64,000 bases of DNA from Geomonas silvestris (GCF_014193515.1 NZ_BLXX01000010.1:124001-188000); one strand, 5' to 3'; positions 1 to 8,864 are shown, counted from the first letter of the stretch. Numbers and translations: made by a program. The notes: generated from the sequence alone by a model not told the origin.

Positions 1-254
1 TCCTCGCTGCCGGTGAGGACCACGATGGGAAGGTAGGGGTCGTAGACCCTGACCGCCCTGATGAACGCGGAAGCCTTGCCGAAGGCGCGGGAAACTCCCA
101 GCACGACGGCATCGAAGCGGCGCGCCAGGACGTCCTCCTCGGCGTTGGCCAGGTTGCTGGCCACGCTGACCGCAAAGCCCACTTCGGAGAGGGACCTGAC
201 GATGCCGAGGCGGTTGGAGGTGTCATCTTCGATCAGCAGGATCTTTTGCTTCAT
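1..254 (-). CDS. Response regulator receiver protein, atypical (partial, 3' end outside window)
   Basis: The visible 84 N-terminal residues form a CheY-like receiver fold. They start MKQKILLIEDD, with the acidic pair at residues 9-11, and continue through a VVLTG strand at the window edge. The ATG at 254 is preceded by a GGAG ribosome binding site. The position that normally holds the phospho-accepting aspartate in beta-3 reads FDAVVLGVS, so a glycine replaces it. This part of the protein therefore probably cannot be phosphorylated in the usual way. The output domain, if any, lies outside the window. The fold assignment is good; the loss of phosphorylation is inferred from one residue. Confidence 0.8.
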   Translation of the reverse strand, partial: MKQKILLIEDDTSNRLGIVRSLSEVGFAVSVASNLANAEEDVLARRFDAVVLGVSRAFGKASAFIRAVRVYDPYLPIVVLTGSE

Positions 255-776
255 GGTGCTCTCCACGTGCCGGCCCTGTTCGATTAAACTGGCCTCTGGC
301 CGGTGTTTCGGACGATCTGGTCCGCGTTGCAAGCTAAAGTGTAGCGGGTATTTCCTTATAGGCTAGGGGGAAAACACTATGATGCGGTATACACTTTGTT
401 TTGTTTTTAAAACTGCGGTGCTTCAACTCTTTAAATCTGTTTTTGTTGTGCTGAACCCCTGGCTAAACTCTCTTAAATTGAGGCCTGCATTAGCTCCTGA
501 TTTGAGTAGTGTCAGCCGGTCCTTGATGGCCAGTCAGTTAAACTCTTGCCTGGTCTCTCACTCGCCATTTTCCCGTCGCTCACTTGAGCAGCTGGAATAA
601 ATGAGATAGAATCTGGCGACTCGCGAGCCGCCTGCGCCAGGAGCCGGACCCGGGAAGCGCTCTCAAAATCCCGAAAAACCGTGCGCGTTAGCGGGGTTCT
701 GCTTGACGGCCTGCCGCCCTTCACTGTATGGTGTAAACAAATTTTATGTTTGGTTATATCAAACAGGAGGCGCGTC
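255..776. other. Intergenic region between divergent genes
   Basis: This gap of about 520 bp separates the leftward receiver gene from the rightward butyrate kinase operon. Its middle part (about 370-620) is clearly richer in A+T than its surroundings. Short open frames occur on both strands, but none has a convincing ribosome binding site or a recognisable product. I see no RNA gene here. The only support for function is the promoter-like pair near the right end. Confidence 0.5.
703..732 (+). promoter_or_regulatory. Candidate sigma-70 promoter for the butyrate kinase operon
   Basis: TTGACG at 703-708 and TATGGT at 727-732 are separated by 18 bp and lie 45 bp before the start codon. The -35 is near consensus and the -10 is weak. 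This is a pattern match only. Confidence 0.4.
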
Positions 777-1850
777 ATGAACATTCTGGCCATCGACCCT
801 GGCTCCACCTCGACCAAGGTCGGGGTGCTCTACGAGGGGCGGACCCTGAAGGCGAACCTGGAGCACCCGCGGGAGGAGATCGACCGTTTCGTGAGGATTG
901 GCGATCAGTTCGCGTTCCGTTTGGAGTGCATCGACAGGTACCTGGAGAGAGAGGGGCTTGCCGCTGTTGCCTTCGACGCCGTGGTCGGACGCGGCGGCCT
1001 GTTGCGGCCGGTCGAGGGGGGTGTCTATCTGGTCAACGAGGCCCTGGCCCACGACCTGAGCGTCGGGGTGAGCGGGGAACATGCCGCGAACCTCGGTGGT
1101 ATACTTGCGCGCAGCGTGGCCCAGCGCAGCGGCGCGCCGGCGTTCGTGGTCGATCCGCCGGTCTTGGATGAGCTCTGGCCGGTGGCCCGGGTCTCGGGAC
1201 TCGCCGGGATCAATCGGCGCAGCATGTTCCACGCGCTGAACCAGAAGGCAGCGGCCCGCGACGTGGCCCAGGAACTCGGCCGCCCCTACCAGGAGCTGAA
1301 CCTGATCGTGGTGCACATGGGGGGTGGCATTACCGCAGGCGCCCACTGCAAGGGTCGGGTGGTGGACGTGAACAACGGCCTGAACGGCGACGGGCCGCTC
1401 GCACCCGAGCGGACCGGCGGCCTCCCGGTGGTCGGGGTGCTGGAGCTTTTGGAGCGGGGCGTCTACACGATCCCGGAACTGAAGGCACTCGTCGCCCGCA
1501 AGGGGGGGATCTACTCGTACCTGGGGACCGTGGACCTGCGCGAGGTGGAAAGCCGGATGGCCGCAGGGGATGCCGAGGCGGCTTTGATCTTCGAGGCCAT
1601 GGCCTACCAGATCGCCAAGGAAGTAGGGGGGCTCGCGGCCGCCCTGGACGGGGCGGTGGACGGCATCGTCCTGACCGGCGGCCTCGCCCGCAGCCAGAGC
1701 TTGGTCGCGGCGCTCTCCGCCAAGGTCCGTTTCATCGCGCCGCTTTTTCTGCGCCCCGGCGAGTTCGAGCTCGAGGCGCTCATCGGCGGCGCACTGAGGG
1801 TCTTGACCCGGCTGGAAGAGGCGCGGGTCTACCCGGGGAGGGAGGCATGA
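777..1850 (+). CDS. buk: Butyrate kinase
   Basis: This ASKHA-family acyl kinase (357 residues) interconverts butyrate (or a similar short or branched acid) plus ATP and the acyl phosphate in the cytoplasm. The N-terminal phosphate loop DPGSTSTKVG, the HMGGGIT segment near residue 180 and the VLTGGLARS loop near the C-terminus are typical, and the length matches Buk (about 355). ATG 777 was chosen because CAGGAGG lies 5 bases before it; the frame stays open upstream but without a site. The stop overlaps the next start (ATGA), so the kinase is translationally coupled to the phosphotransacylase fusion. Together they would convert acyl-CoA to acid plus ATP, or activate acids. The exact acid is not readable from sequence. 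Confidence 0.9.
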   Translation: MNILAIDPGSTSTKVGVLYEGRTLKANLEHPREEIDRFVRIGDQFAFRLECIDRYLEREGLAAVAFDAVVGRGGLLRPVEGGVYLVNEALAHDLSVGVSGEHAANLGGILARSVAQRSGAPAFVVDPPVLDELWPVARVSGLAGINRRSMFHALNQKAAARDVAQELGRPYQELNLIVVHMGGGITAGAHCKGRVVDVNNGLNGDGPLAPERTGGLPVVGVLELLERGVYTIPELKALVARKGGIYSYLGTVDLREVESRMAAGDAEAALIFEAMAYQIAKEVGGLAAALDGAVDGIVLTGGLARSQSLVAALSAKVRFIAPLFLRPGEFELEALIGGALRVLTRLEEARVYPGREA

Positions 1851-3382
1851 AGATCGGTCGCCACCTCAAGGAGGTGCTTAAGCTAAAGGGGGTCTCCCTG
1901 GAGAGCGTGGCCCAGGCGCTCAACTGGAACCGCGGCACCCTGGAGAGTGTCCTCGCGGACCAGCTCGCCCCCTCCATCTCGGAGCTGCTCCGGCTGGCCA
2001 CCCTGCTCGGCGTCGGGATCTCCCGGCTCCTCTACGGCAAGGACCAGGTGGAGCAGAAGGCGCTCAAGACCAGCAAGAACGAGCGGGTCGGCGTCACCCG
2101 GCGCGACTTCCTGCACTACGAGAGCCTGGCCCCCGCCTTTGCCGGGCGGCACCTGGAGCCCTTCATCGTGGATATCTTCCAGGAGAGAAGCCAGGAGCTC
2201 GACGTAAGCCGCCACCCCGGCGAGGAGTTCCTCTTCGTGCTGGAAGGGGAGCTCGAGGTGACCGTGGGGGAAACCCCCTACCGGCTGGAGCCCGGCGACT
2301 CCTTCTACTTCGACTCGGTCCTGCCGCACACCCTGAGGGCCATCACCGAGAAGGCGCGCATGGTGGCGGTCATCTACAAGAGCGAGTCGATGCTGAACCT
2401 CACCCAGGGGCGCGGCATGAAGAGCCTCATCGAGGCGGCGCAGCTTTTGCCCCGGCAGAACGTGGTCCTGGTCTGCCCGGACCCGGTGTCGCTCTCGGCG
2501 GTGAACAAGGGGATCGAGGAGGGGATCATCGAGCGCGCCTTCCTGGTGGGGAGCGTCGAGCGCACCCGCAGTAAGTGCGCGAACGAGCTCCTCTACCTAA
2601 AGCGCTACGAGTACCTGGAGGTCGAGGCGGAGAGCGAGCGCTACGAGGAGGAGGCGGCGCGGGCCGGGGTCGGCCTGATCCGCGCGGGGAAGGGGGACAT
2701 GCTCATGAAGGGGAGCATCAACACCGCCCCCTTCATAAAGGCGGTCCTGAACCGGGAGCACGGCATCGGCACCGGGCGCCGGCTCTCCATCGTGAGCATC
2801 TTCGAGCTCCCCGGCGTGGACCGGCTGGTGTTTCTCACCGATCCCGGGATCAACCCCGAGCTCTTCCTGCACGACGACCCCGCCTCCGGGGTGGACATCA
2901 TCGAGAACGCGGTCGACGTGGCGCGCGCCCTCGGGGTGGAGCGCCCCAAGGTGGCGCTTTTGGAGGCAAACGAGGTCCCCTCGGCGAAGATCCCGACCAC
3001 CCTCATGGAAAGGAGCCTCTCGGAGCGGGAGTGGGCGCTCGCCGACGTGTACGGGCCGCTCTCCTACGACCTCGCGCTCTACCCGCAGGCGGTCGCCAAG
3101 AAGGGGCTCACCGGAAACCCGGTGGCAGGCCAGGCCGACATCCTGGTGGTGCCGCACATCTCGGGGGGGAACTTCCTGTACAAGAGCTGGGTGTTCACCA
3201 TGGGGGCCGAGGTGGCCAACGTGGTCCTGGGGGCCCGGGCACCCATCATCCTCACCTCGCGCAGCGACTCGGACCTCACCAAGTTTTTGACCATCAGCGC
3301 GAGCGCGCTCTACAGCCACTTCCTGAACCGAGGGGAGGGGGAGGGGAGCGCCGACGCCGCGCTGCCGGCGCCGGCACCCTAG
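1847..3382 (+). CDS. HTH-cupin regulator fused to a phosphate butyryl/acetyltransferase domain
   Basis: This 511-residue protein has three parts. Residues 1 to about 60 are an XRE-type helix-turn-helix (KEVLKLKGVSLESVAQAL). Residues about 95-185 are a cupin with the HPGEEFLFVLEGELEV strand pair. Residues about 195-490 are a phosphotransacylase of the Ptb/Pta family, with VLVCPDPVSL, GLIRAGKGDMLMKG and the C-terminal DILVVPHISGGNFLYKS typical of phosphotransbutyrylases. HTH-cupin proteins usually act alone as repressors of small-molecule pathways; here the sensor is joined to the enzyme that would act on the acyl-CoA. It starts inside the buk stop codon. The inferred role is moving acyl groups between CoA and phosphate while reporting pathway state to DNA. 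The C-terminal tail is Ala/Pro-rich. Domain calls are firm; autoregulation is inference. Confidence 0.87.
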   Translation: MKIGRHLKEVLKLKGVSLESVAQALNWNRGTLESVLADQLAPSISELLRLATLLGVGISRLLYGKDQVEQKALKTSKNERVGVTRRDFLHYESLAPAFAGRHLEPFIVDIFQERSQELDVSRHPGEEFLFVLEGELEVTVGETPYRLEPGDSFYFDSVLPHTLRAITEKARMVAVIYKSESMLNLTQGRGMKSLIEAAQLLPRQNVVLVCPDPVSLSAVNKGIEEGIIERAFLVGSVERTRSKCANELLYLKRYEYLEVEAESERYEEEAARAGVGLIRAGKGDMLMKGSINTAPFIKAVLNREHGIGTGRRLSIVSIFELPGVDRLVFLTDPGINPELFLHDDPASGVDIIENAVDVARALGVERPKVALLEANEVPSAKIPTTLMERSLSEREWALADVYGPLSYDLALYPQAVAKKGLTGNPVAGQADILVVPHISGGNFLYKSWVFTMGAEVANVVLGARAPIILTSRSDSDLTKFLTISASALYSHFLNRGEGEGSADAALPAPAP

Positions 3383-3392
3383 GAGGCGCGTG

Positions 3393-4139
3393 ATGTCGCA
3401 AAAGACCCTCATCATCGGGCACCGGGGCTCCCCGCGGGAGGCCCCGGAGAACACCTTGGGCTCCTTCCGGCTCGCCTTTGCCGAAGGGGCCGACGGGATC
3501 GAGACCGACTTCCGCCTCTCAAAAGACGGCGAGATCGTCTGCCTGCACGACGAACGCACCGCCCGGACCGCCGACGCCGACCTGGTGGTGGCGCGCTCCT
3601 CCTTCGGCGAATTGCGCCACCTGGACGCCGGCGCCTGGAAAGGGGAGCGCTGGCGCGGCGAGCGGATCCCGAGCCTCGCCGAGGTGCTGGAGGAGATCCC
3701 CGCGGGGAAGCTCTTTTTCATCGAGATAAAGTGCGGGACGGAGATCCTCCCGAGGCTGGAAAACACCCTTTTGGGATCCGGGTTCCCTGCCGATAAGGTG
3801 AGGATCCTTGCCTTCAGCGCCGAGTTGATCCGCGCCGTAAAGGAGCGTCTCCCCGGGTACCGGGCCTGCTGGCTCACCGACTACCGCTTTCGGGGGAGCT
3901 GGCACCCCGAGCCCCGGCAGGTGCTGGAGACCCTGAGAGCCTGCCGGGCCGACGGTCTGGCGAGCCGCGAGCGCAGCGTCCTGGACCGGGAGTTCGTGGC
4001 CGAGCTCAGGCGCGAGGGGGAGGAGATCCACGTCTGGACCGTGGACCGCGTCCGGCAGGCGCGCCGGCTCCTCGAACTCGGGGTGGATTCCATCATGACC
4101 AACCGGCCCGGGTGGCTGCGCCAGAACCTGGACCGCTAG
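3393..4139 (+). CDS. Glycerophosphodiester phosphodiesterase family protein
   Basis: This GDPD-type TIM-barrel protein (248 residues) is predicted to hydrolyse glycerophosphodiesters to glycerol-3-phosphate and an alcohol. The diagnostic first-strand motif GHRGSPREAPENT gives the catalytic His-Arg pair, followed by ETDFRLSKDG and the second histidine in VCLHDE; a metal-binding EIK follows near residue 113. There is no signal peptide, so it is cytoplasmic like UgpQ. A GTG at 3390 and ATG at 3393 are adjacent; the ATG is preferred because AGGAGG then lies 6 bases upstream. It follows the phosphotransacylase fusion by 10 bases and precedes a lipid acyltransferase, which suggests a lipid-turnover context. 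Confidence 0.88.
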   Translation: MSQKTLIIGHRGSPREAPENTLGSFRLAFAEGADGIETDFRLSKDGEIVCLHDERTARTADADLVVARSSFGELRHLDAGAWKGERWRGERIPSLAEVLEEIPAGKLFFIEIKCGTEILPRLENTLLGSGFPADKVRILAFSAELIRAVKERLPGYRACWLTDYRFRGSWHPEPRQVLETLRACRADGLASRERSVLDREFVAELRREGEEIHVWTVDRVRQARRLLELGVDSIMTNRPGWLRQNLDR

Positions 4140-4190
4140 GGGGTGCCGGACCCGCCCGGCAAACCTCACAACCGCAACCGGGATGAGCCC

Positions 4191-6365
4191 ATGAACCGCA
4201 ACGCCTACCTTGCCACCGGCCGGATGATCGCCTTAGCCGAGAGCTTCTCCAAGCTCAGGGTGCGCCTGCACGGCGAGGAGAACATCCCCAAGGGCTCCAT
4301 CATCTTCGTGGTGAACCACTTCACCCGCATCGAGACCCTGCTGCTCCCCTACCACATCTACCAGCTGACCCACACCCCGGTCTGGTCCCTGGCCGACGCT
4401 TCCCTCTTCGACAGTCCCCTGAAGGTCTTTCTCGACCTGATGGGTGCGGTCTCCACCAGGAACCCGCACCGCGACCGCACCATCGTGAAGTCCCTTTTGA
4501 CCGGCGAGGCCAACTGGGTCATCTTCCCCGAGGGGCGCATGGTGAAGGACAAGGGGGTCTTCCGCCGGCGCCTGTTGCTCAAGCCGCGCGGCGAGCGCCC
4601 CCACTCCGGCGCGGCGACCCTCGCCCTGCGTACCGAGTTCTACCGCCAGCGCCTGGGGTACCTGGCCCGGCAGAACCCGGCCGAGCTCGAGCGGCTGCGC
4701 GGCCTGTTCCAGATCGGCGACCTCGGGCCGGTGCTCGCCGGTGCCTGCTGGATCGTCCCGGTGAACCTCACCTACTACCCGATCCGGGCCCGCGAGAACG
4801 TGCTGAGCACCCTGGGAGACCTCTTCCTGAAGGACCTCTCCCCCCGCCTCAAGGAGGAGATGCTCACAGAGGGGAGCATGATCTTCTCGGGGGTGGACAT
4901 CGACATCCGCTTCGGGGAGCCGCTCGATCCGGGTACCTTCCTCTCAACCCCCGGCATCCGTGCCGACATCGGCTCGGCCGCCCCGATCGACTTCGACGAC
5001 GAGCTCCCCTCGCTCCCCGAGTTGAGGCGCGCCGCCAACCGGCTGATGCTGAGCTACATGAGTGCGATCTACGAGCTCACCACGGTGAACCACGACCACC
5101 TCTTCGCCTCGCTATTGCGCGCGCTCCCCTTGAAGACCATCCGCGAGGATGACTTCAGGCGCAAGGTCTTCCTTTTGGCCGCCGAGCACCTCAAGGCGAG
5201 CCAGGTCACCTGTCACGACAGCCTCGGGACCGGGCAGATCCCGCTTTTGACCGACGACCGCTACCACAAGTACCGCGACTTCGTGATGCTCGCCATCGAG
5301 ACCGGGGTGCTGACCCGGCACGGCGGGGTGCTCACCAAGGACCGCTCCAAGTTTTCGGCCCCCTTCGACCTGCAGCGGGTGCGCATCGAGAACCCGCTGG
5401 GGGTGATCGCCAACGAGGTGGTGCCGCTCACCCAGCTGCAGCGCGAGGTGCACCTGACCGCCTGGCAGCCCAACTGGCTGGTGAAGAGCCGGGTCGCCTC
5501 TCTCCTGGAGCGGCAGGCCCTGGACCAGTACGAGGCGGATTACCGGGAGTACTACCGGGCGGGGGAGTCCAAGGAGCGCTCGGTGGGAACGCCGGTTTTG
5601 CGCCGCGGGCGCACCCGGCGCCTCGGCGTCGTGCTGGTGCACGGGTTTTTGTCGGCCCCCCAGGAGGTGTCGGAGCTGGCAAGCTACCTGAACGCGCGGG
5701 GGCTGTGGGTCTACCAGGTGCGCCTTAAGGGGCACGGCACGGCGCCCGAGGACCTGGCCGGGCGCCACGGCCGGGAGTGGGCCGATTCGGTGGACCTGGG
5801 CTACGCGCTCATGAGCGCCATCTGCGACCGGGTGGTGCTCGGGGGGTTCTCCTTCGGAGGGGGGGTGGCCCTCGACTGTGCCAGCCGGGTGGAGGGGGTG
5901 GCCGGGGTCTTCGCGGTCTGTCCCCCTCTGCAGCTCATGGACATCTCCTCGCGTCTCACCCCGGCGGTCGCGGCCTGGAACCGGGTCATGGACCTGATCA
6001 GCTACCAGGACGCCAAGATGGAGTTCGTCCCGACGGTCCCCGAACGCCCGCAGATCAACTACTCCCGGCTGCCGGTGGCGGGGCTTAGGCAGATGGGGCG
6101 TTTCATGAAGGAACTCGAGGCGAAGCTGGGGCAGATCCAGGTGCCGGTCGAGGTGCTGCAGGCCGACCGGGACCCGGTGGTGGACCCGCGCGGGTCGGCA
6201 CGCCTGTTCAACCTCTTGGGGAGCAGCCAGAAGAAGTACCTGCGCTTTGCGCTGGATCGCCACGGCATCCTGGCCGGGCCCGGTGCGGAGGAGGTGCACG
6301 CCGCCATCGGCGCGTTTATCGGGAAACTGATGGGAGGGCTTCCCGAACCGGAACAAGGCTCCTGA
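4191..6365 (+). CDS. PlsC-like acyltransferase fused to an alpha/beta hydrolase
   Basis: This two-enzyme protein has 724 residues. The N-terminal half carries a lysophospholipid acyltransferase signature: NHFTRIE at residues 42-48 (an HX4E variant of HX4D) and FPEGRM near 112. The C-terminal 240 residues are an alpha/beta hydrolase with VHGF near 482, the nucleophile elbow GFSFGGG near 551, an acid in DRDPVVDP near 659 and a His in RHGI near 690. The middle resembles the helical C-terminal part of GPAT-type enzymes but is not assigned. One chain could thus both attach and remove acyl groups. ATG 4191 was chosen as the first codon before clear homology; an in-frame GTG at 4143 has no good site. 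It probably closes the operon begun by buk. Confidence 0.82.
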   Translation: MNRNAYLATGRMIALAESFSKLRVRLHGEENIPKGSIIFVVNHFTRIETLLLPYHIYQLTHTPVWSLADASLFDSPLKVFLDLMGAVSTRNPHRDRTIVKSLLTGEANWVIFPEGRMVKDKGVFRRRLLLKPRGERPHSGAATLALRTEFYRQRLGYLARQNPAELERLRGLFQIGDLGPVLAGACWIVPVNLTYYPIRARENVLSTLGDLFLKDLSPRLKEEMLTEGSMIFSGVDIDIRFGEPLDPGTFLSTPGIRADIGSAAPIDFDDELPSLPELRRAANRLMLSYMSAIYELTTVNHDHLFASLLRALPLKTIREDDFRRKVFLLAAEHLKASQVTCHDSLGTGQIPLLTDDRYHKYRDFVMLAIETGVLTRHGGVLTKDRSKFSAPFDLQRVRIENPLGVIANEVVPLTQLQREVHLTAWQPNWLVKSRVASLLERQALDQYEADYREYYRAGESKERSVGTPVLRRGRTRRLGVVLVHGFLSAPQEVSELASYLNARGLWVYQVRLKGHGTAPEDLAGRHGREWADSVDLGYALMSAICDRVVLGGFSFGGGVALDCASRVEGVAGVFAVCPPLQLMDISSRLTPAVAAWNRVMDLISYQDAKMEFVPTVPERPQINYSRLPVAGLRQMGRFMKELEAKLGQIQVPVEVLQADRDPVVDPRGSARLFNLLGSSQKKYLRFALDRHGILAGPGAEEVHAAIGAFIGKLMGGLPEPEQGS

Positions 6366-6465
6366 GGCGGACGCCGCCTCCCTCCGCACGGGAGGCAGGC
6401 TTACCGGAAGAACTGCTGAAGCCTAGGCATTTCCAAAACTGGCGGGATCTGCTACAACGGTGGCT

Positions 6466-7119
6466 ATGACTCTTTCGGGACGGCATGCGGACATTCTCAG
6501 GCGCGGTCACTGGATCTTCGATCTGGACGGGACCCTCACCGTGGCGATCCACGACTTCGCCAGCATCAGGAAGGCGCTCGGGGTGCCACCGGGCGGCGAC
6601 ATCCTGGAGCACCTGGAGGCGCTCCCCCTGGAACAGGCCCGGCTCATGCGGCAAAAGCTGGTGGCGATCGAAGAGGAGCTGGCGGGGCGTACCGAGGCGG
6701 CCTGCGGGGCCGTTGGGCTGGTGCAGAAGCTCCACGGGCGCGGCACCCGGCTCGGGGTGCTGACCCGGAACACCCGGGACAACGCGCTCGCCACCTTGCG
6801 GCGCATCGGATTGCAGAATTTTTTTGCGGAGCGGGATGTGCTGGGGCGTGAAGAGGCCCTGGCCAAGCCCGATCCGGACGGGATCTACCGGCTGGCCAGG
6901 GAGTGGGGAGTGCCCCCGTCCGCCCTGGTGATGGTGGGAGACTACGGATTCGATCTTGAGACGGGCCGGGCTGCGGGCGCCGCCACCATCCACGTCGATA
7001 CCAGCCGTGCCTTTCGCTGGCCCGAACTGACCGATATCGCGGTGGGGAGTCTGGCGGAGCTGGCGCTGGCCCTCCCGGAGTTGCCGGTCAGGCCATGCTC
7101 TCCAGTTCGTGCTCGGTGA
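6466..7119 (+). CDS. HAD-family hydrolase (phosphoglycolate phosphatase-like)
   Basis: This is a 217-residue haloacid-dehalogenase phosphatase. Motif I is DLDGTLT at residues 19-25 with the nucleophilic and acid aspartates, motif II is LTRNT near 98, the motif III lysine lies in ALAKPDPDG, and motif IV is GDYGFDLETG near 158. The small helical cap after motif I places it with Gph-like subclass I enzymes; the substrate cannot be read. An in-frame GTG six bases upstream (6460) is an alternative start. The last 32 bases overlap the end of the convergent membrane-protein gene, unusual but consistent with two intact frames. Confidence 0.85.
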   Translation: MTLSGRHADILRRGHWIFDLDGTLTVAIHDFASIRKALGVPPGGDILEHLEALPLEQARLMRQKLVAIEEELAGRTEAACGAVGLVQKLHGRGTRLGVLTRNTRDNALATLRRIGLQNFFAERDVLGREEALAKPDPDGIYRLAREWGVPPSALVMVGDYGFDLETGRAAGAATIHVDTSRAFRWPELTDIAVGSLAELALALPELPVRPCSPVRAR

Positions 7120-7525
7120 TCTGGACGATCTCGTCGTAGATGGCGACCATGACGTGCAGTTCGCACCACTTGGCCGCCACACGGCGCATCAGGTAGCAGG
7201 CGTTCACCATGACCCCCGACAAAAGCAGTATCCCCAGGGTGCGCTGCTCTTCCATGGAGATGAGCATGACGGCGTAGGCCGCGAGGCAGAGCATAGTGCC
7301 GAGCCAGGCGATCTCCGGACCCTTGAAGGGGTTGCGGGTAACCGTCGCGAGGTCGATGTAGTAGCGGGTCATGCCGCAGATGCGCTGCAGGTACTCGGCG
7401 ATTTCCCAGCGCTGCTGCTTTAGGTAGATGCAGGCCAGAAAGTGGCTGCTGGCGCTCTCCTTCCCACGTACCATCCGCTCGGTGACGTAGAGATCTATGG
7501 CTTCATCGACGGAGTCTTTTTTCAT
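7088..7525 (-). CDS. Hypothetical two-helix membrane protein
   Basis: I do not recognise a family for this 145-residue protein. Residues 1-70 are soluble and helical with several charged residues. Two hydrophobic helices follow (AWLGTMLCLAAYAVMLISM and TLGILLLSGVMVNACYLM), then a short acidic cytoplasmic tail. ATG 7525 is preferred over an upstream in-frame start because GGAGGGACTGATC precedes it. Its 3' end overlaps the HAD gene tail to tail. Function unknown; a small inner-membrane sensor or scaffold is possible but unsupported. Confidence 0.7.
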   Translation of the reverse strand: MKKDSVDEAIDLYVTERMVRGKESASSHFLACIYLKQQRWEIAEYLQRICGMTRYYIDLATVTRNPFKGPEIAWLGTMLCLAAYAVMLISMEEQRTLGILLLSGVMVNACYLMRRVAAKWCELHVMVAIYDEIVQITEHELESMA

Positions 7526-7922
7526 GATCAGTCCCTCCGGTCTCCCCGCCGCTTCCCGCCGGTACGCCGTCAACTAATGAAGCTCAGGAAGCGGGTAGCC
7601 CCGGCTCAAGCGCCGATCGCCATGGGCCGAAATCTATCCCTTATGACATCAATGGCTTAGCGGGCTAAACGGGCTCCGCCGCGGCGCTTGCCGGCTGCCG
7701 CAGCGAGGCGCTTTTCTGATTAAACTATGAAAGAAAAGAGTTACCCTGTCAACCGTCTGACGGGTAGCGGCACCCGGCGTGCTTTGCCGCAGCAACTCCG
7801 CCGGCCAAGCGATGTGTTGACAAGGCGCGAAGCCTGCCGTACCCTCGCAGCTGCTCTGGCCGGCAAGGGAGTGAACCGCAACGACAGAAGGGGTGGCTGG
7901 TGAAGAGAAGGGGAATGAACAG
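7526..7922. other. Intergenic region upstream of rsgA
   Basis: This 397-bp gap between divergent genes has no convincing reading frame. A short imperfect inverted repeat (ACCC-GTCA facing TGAC-GGGT) lies near 7744-7766. TTGACA at 7817-7822 with TACCCT at 7840-7845 (17-bp spacer) is a possible promoter for rsgA. Nothing else stands out. Confidence 0.45.
7817..7845 (+). promoter_or_regulatory. Candidate sigma-70 promoter for rsgA
   Basis: A perfect TTGACA (-35) is followed after 17 bp by TACCCT, a weak -10. The leader to the chosen start would be about 70 nt. Confidence 0.4.
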
Positions 7923-8813
7923 GTGAGGGTGCAAGGGGTCATCGTATCGCACTACGGGATCGCAGTCGAGGTGCTCTTCGGCGACGGCGCGCGCCGCATG
8001 GTGAAGGTGAAGCGCAACTCGGGGCACGTGGTTGGGGACCGGGTCGAGGTGACCGGCGAGGTGCTGGCACGCCTCCCCCGAAAGACCGAACTGCAGCGCC
8101 GGGATGCCCGGGGCGGCATTCACCTGGTTGCCGCCAACCTGGACGTCTTGGGGATCGTGGTGGCCCCTTCCTCTCCGGCCGGCTTCACCGACCGGGCCAT
8201 CGTGGCGGCCCGGGCTGCCGGACTGGAACCCTTCCTGGTGGTCAACAAGTTAGATCTTCCGGAGGGTGAGGAGGTCGCCGGAACGGTGGTCCCGCTCTAC
8301 CGGGAGCTGGTGCTGGTGTTCGCGCTCAGCGCCGCTACCGGCAGCGGACTCGAGCCGCTGCGCGAGTTCCTGCGCAACGGGCACCGCGGCGCCTTCGTCG
8401 GGAGCACCGGCGTCGGCAAGAGCTCGCTTTTGAACGCCCTAGTCCCCAACCTCGACCTGAAGGTGGCGGAGGTAAGTGAACACAAGTACCAGGGGCGCCA
8501 CACCACCACGGTCTCCTCGCTGCACGCGCTGCCGGGCGGAGGAGAGCTGGTCGACACCCCCGGCTTCCGCGACTTTGGCCTGGTGGACATCACCTGCGAG
8601 CAGCTGGCCGAGTTTTTCCCGGGGTTCGAGGCCCTGGAGCGGCAGGGGTGCCGGTTCCACAACTGCCGGCACCGCAGCGAGCCGGGGTGCGCAGTCTCAG
8701 TGCTCGCCGCCTCGGGCGCGCTGAATGCGGAGCGCTACCGGACCTACCTGGAGCTGCTCGACGAGGTCGAGGCCGCCGAGGAGGCCGCGCAGCGCCGCGG
8801 CTGGAAGAAGTAA
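7923..8813 (+). CDS. rsgA: Ribosome small-subunit-dependent GTPase A
   Basis: RsgA is a circularly permuted GTPase that assists late maturation of the 30S subunit. The protein (296 residues) has an N-terminal OB-fold. GTPase motifs come in permuted order: NKLDL (G4) near residue 108, GSTGVGKSS (G1) near 159, DTPGFRDF (G3) near 210. A zinc knuckle CRFHNCRHRSEPGC near 242 and a C-terminal helix follow. GTG 7923 is chosen because GAGAAGGGG lies 9 bases before it; an in-frame GTG at 7893 would add ten residues and has a poorly spaced site. It is followed after 51 bp by the methyltransferase-like gene. Confidence 0.93.
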   Translation: MRVQGVIVSHYGIAVEVLFGDGARRMVKVKRNSGHVVGDRVEVTGEVLARLPRKTELQRRDARGGIHLVAANLDVLGIVVAPSSPAGFTDRAIVAARAAGLEPFLVVNKLDLPEGEEVAGTVVPLYRELVLVFALSAATGSGLEPLREFLRNGHRGAFVGSTGVGKSSLLNALVPNLDLKVAEVSEHKYQGRHTTTVSSLHALPGGGELVDTPGFRDFGLVDITCEQLAEFFPGFEALERQGCRFHNCRHRSEPGCAVSVLAASGALNAERYRTYLELLDEVEAAEEAAQRRGWKK

Positions 8814-8864
8814 CCCGCACCAAGCGACAGATAACTGACTTTTTGCAACAAAGGGAACCGGAAG

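Noticed and set aside
379-600. 73-codon open frame upstream of buk
   Set aside because: No Shine-Dalgarno site, no recognisable fold, and low-complexity hydrophobic start; treated as non-coding.
7088-7119. Overlap of HAD and membrane-protein genes as a sign of a wrong frame
   Set aside because: Both proteins have coherent motifs or topology up to their ends, so a tail-to-tail overlap is accepted.
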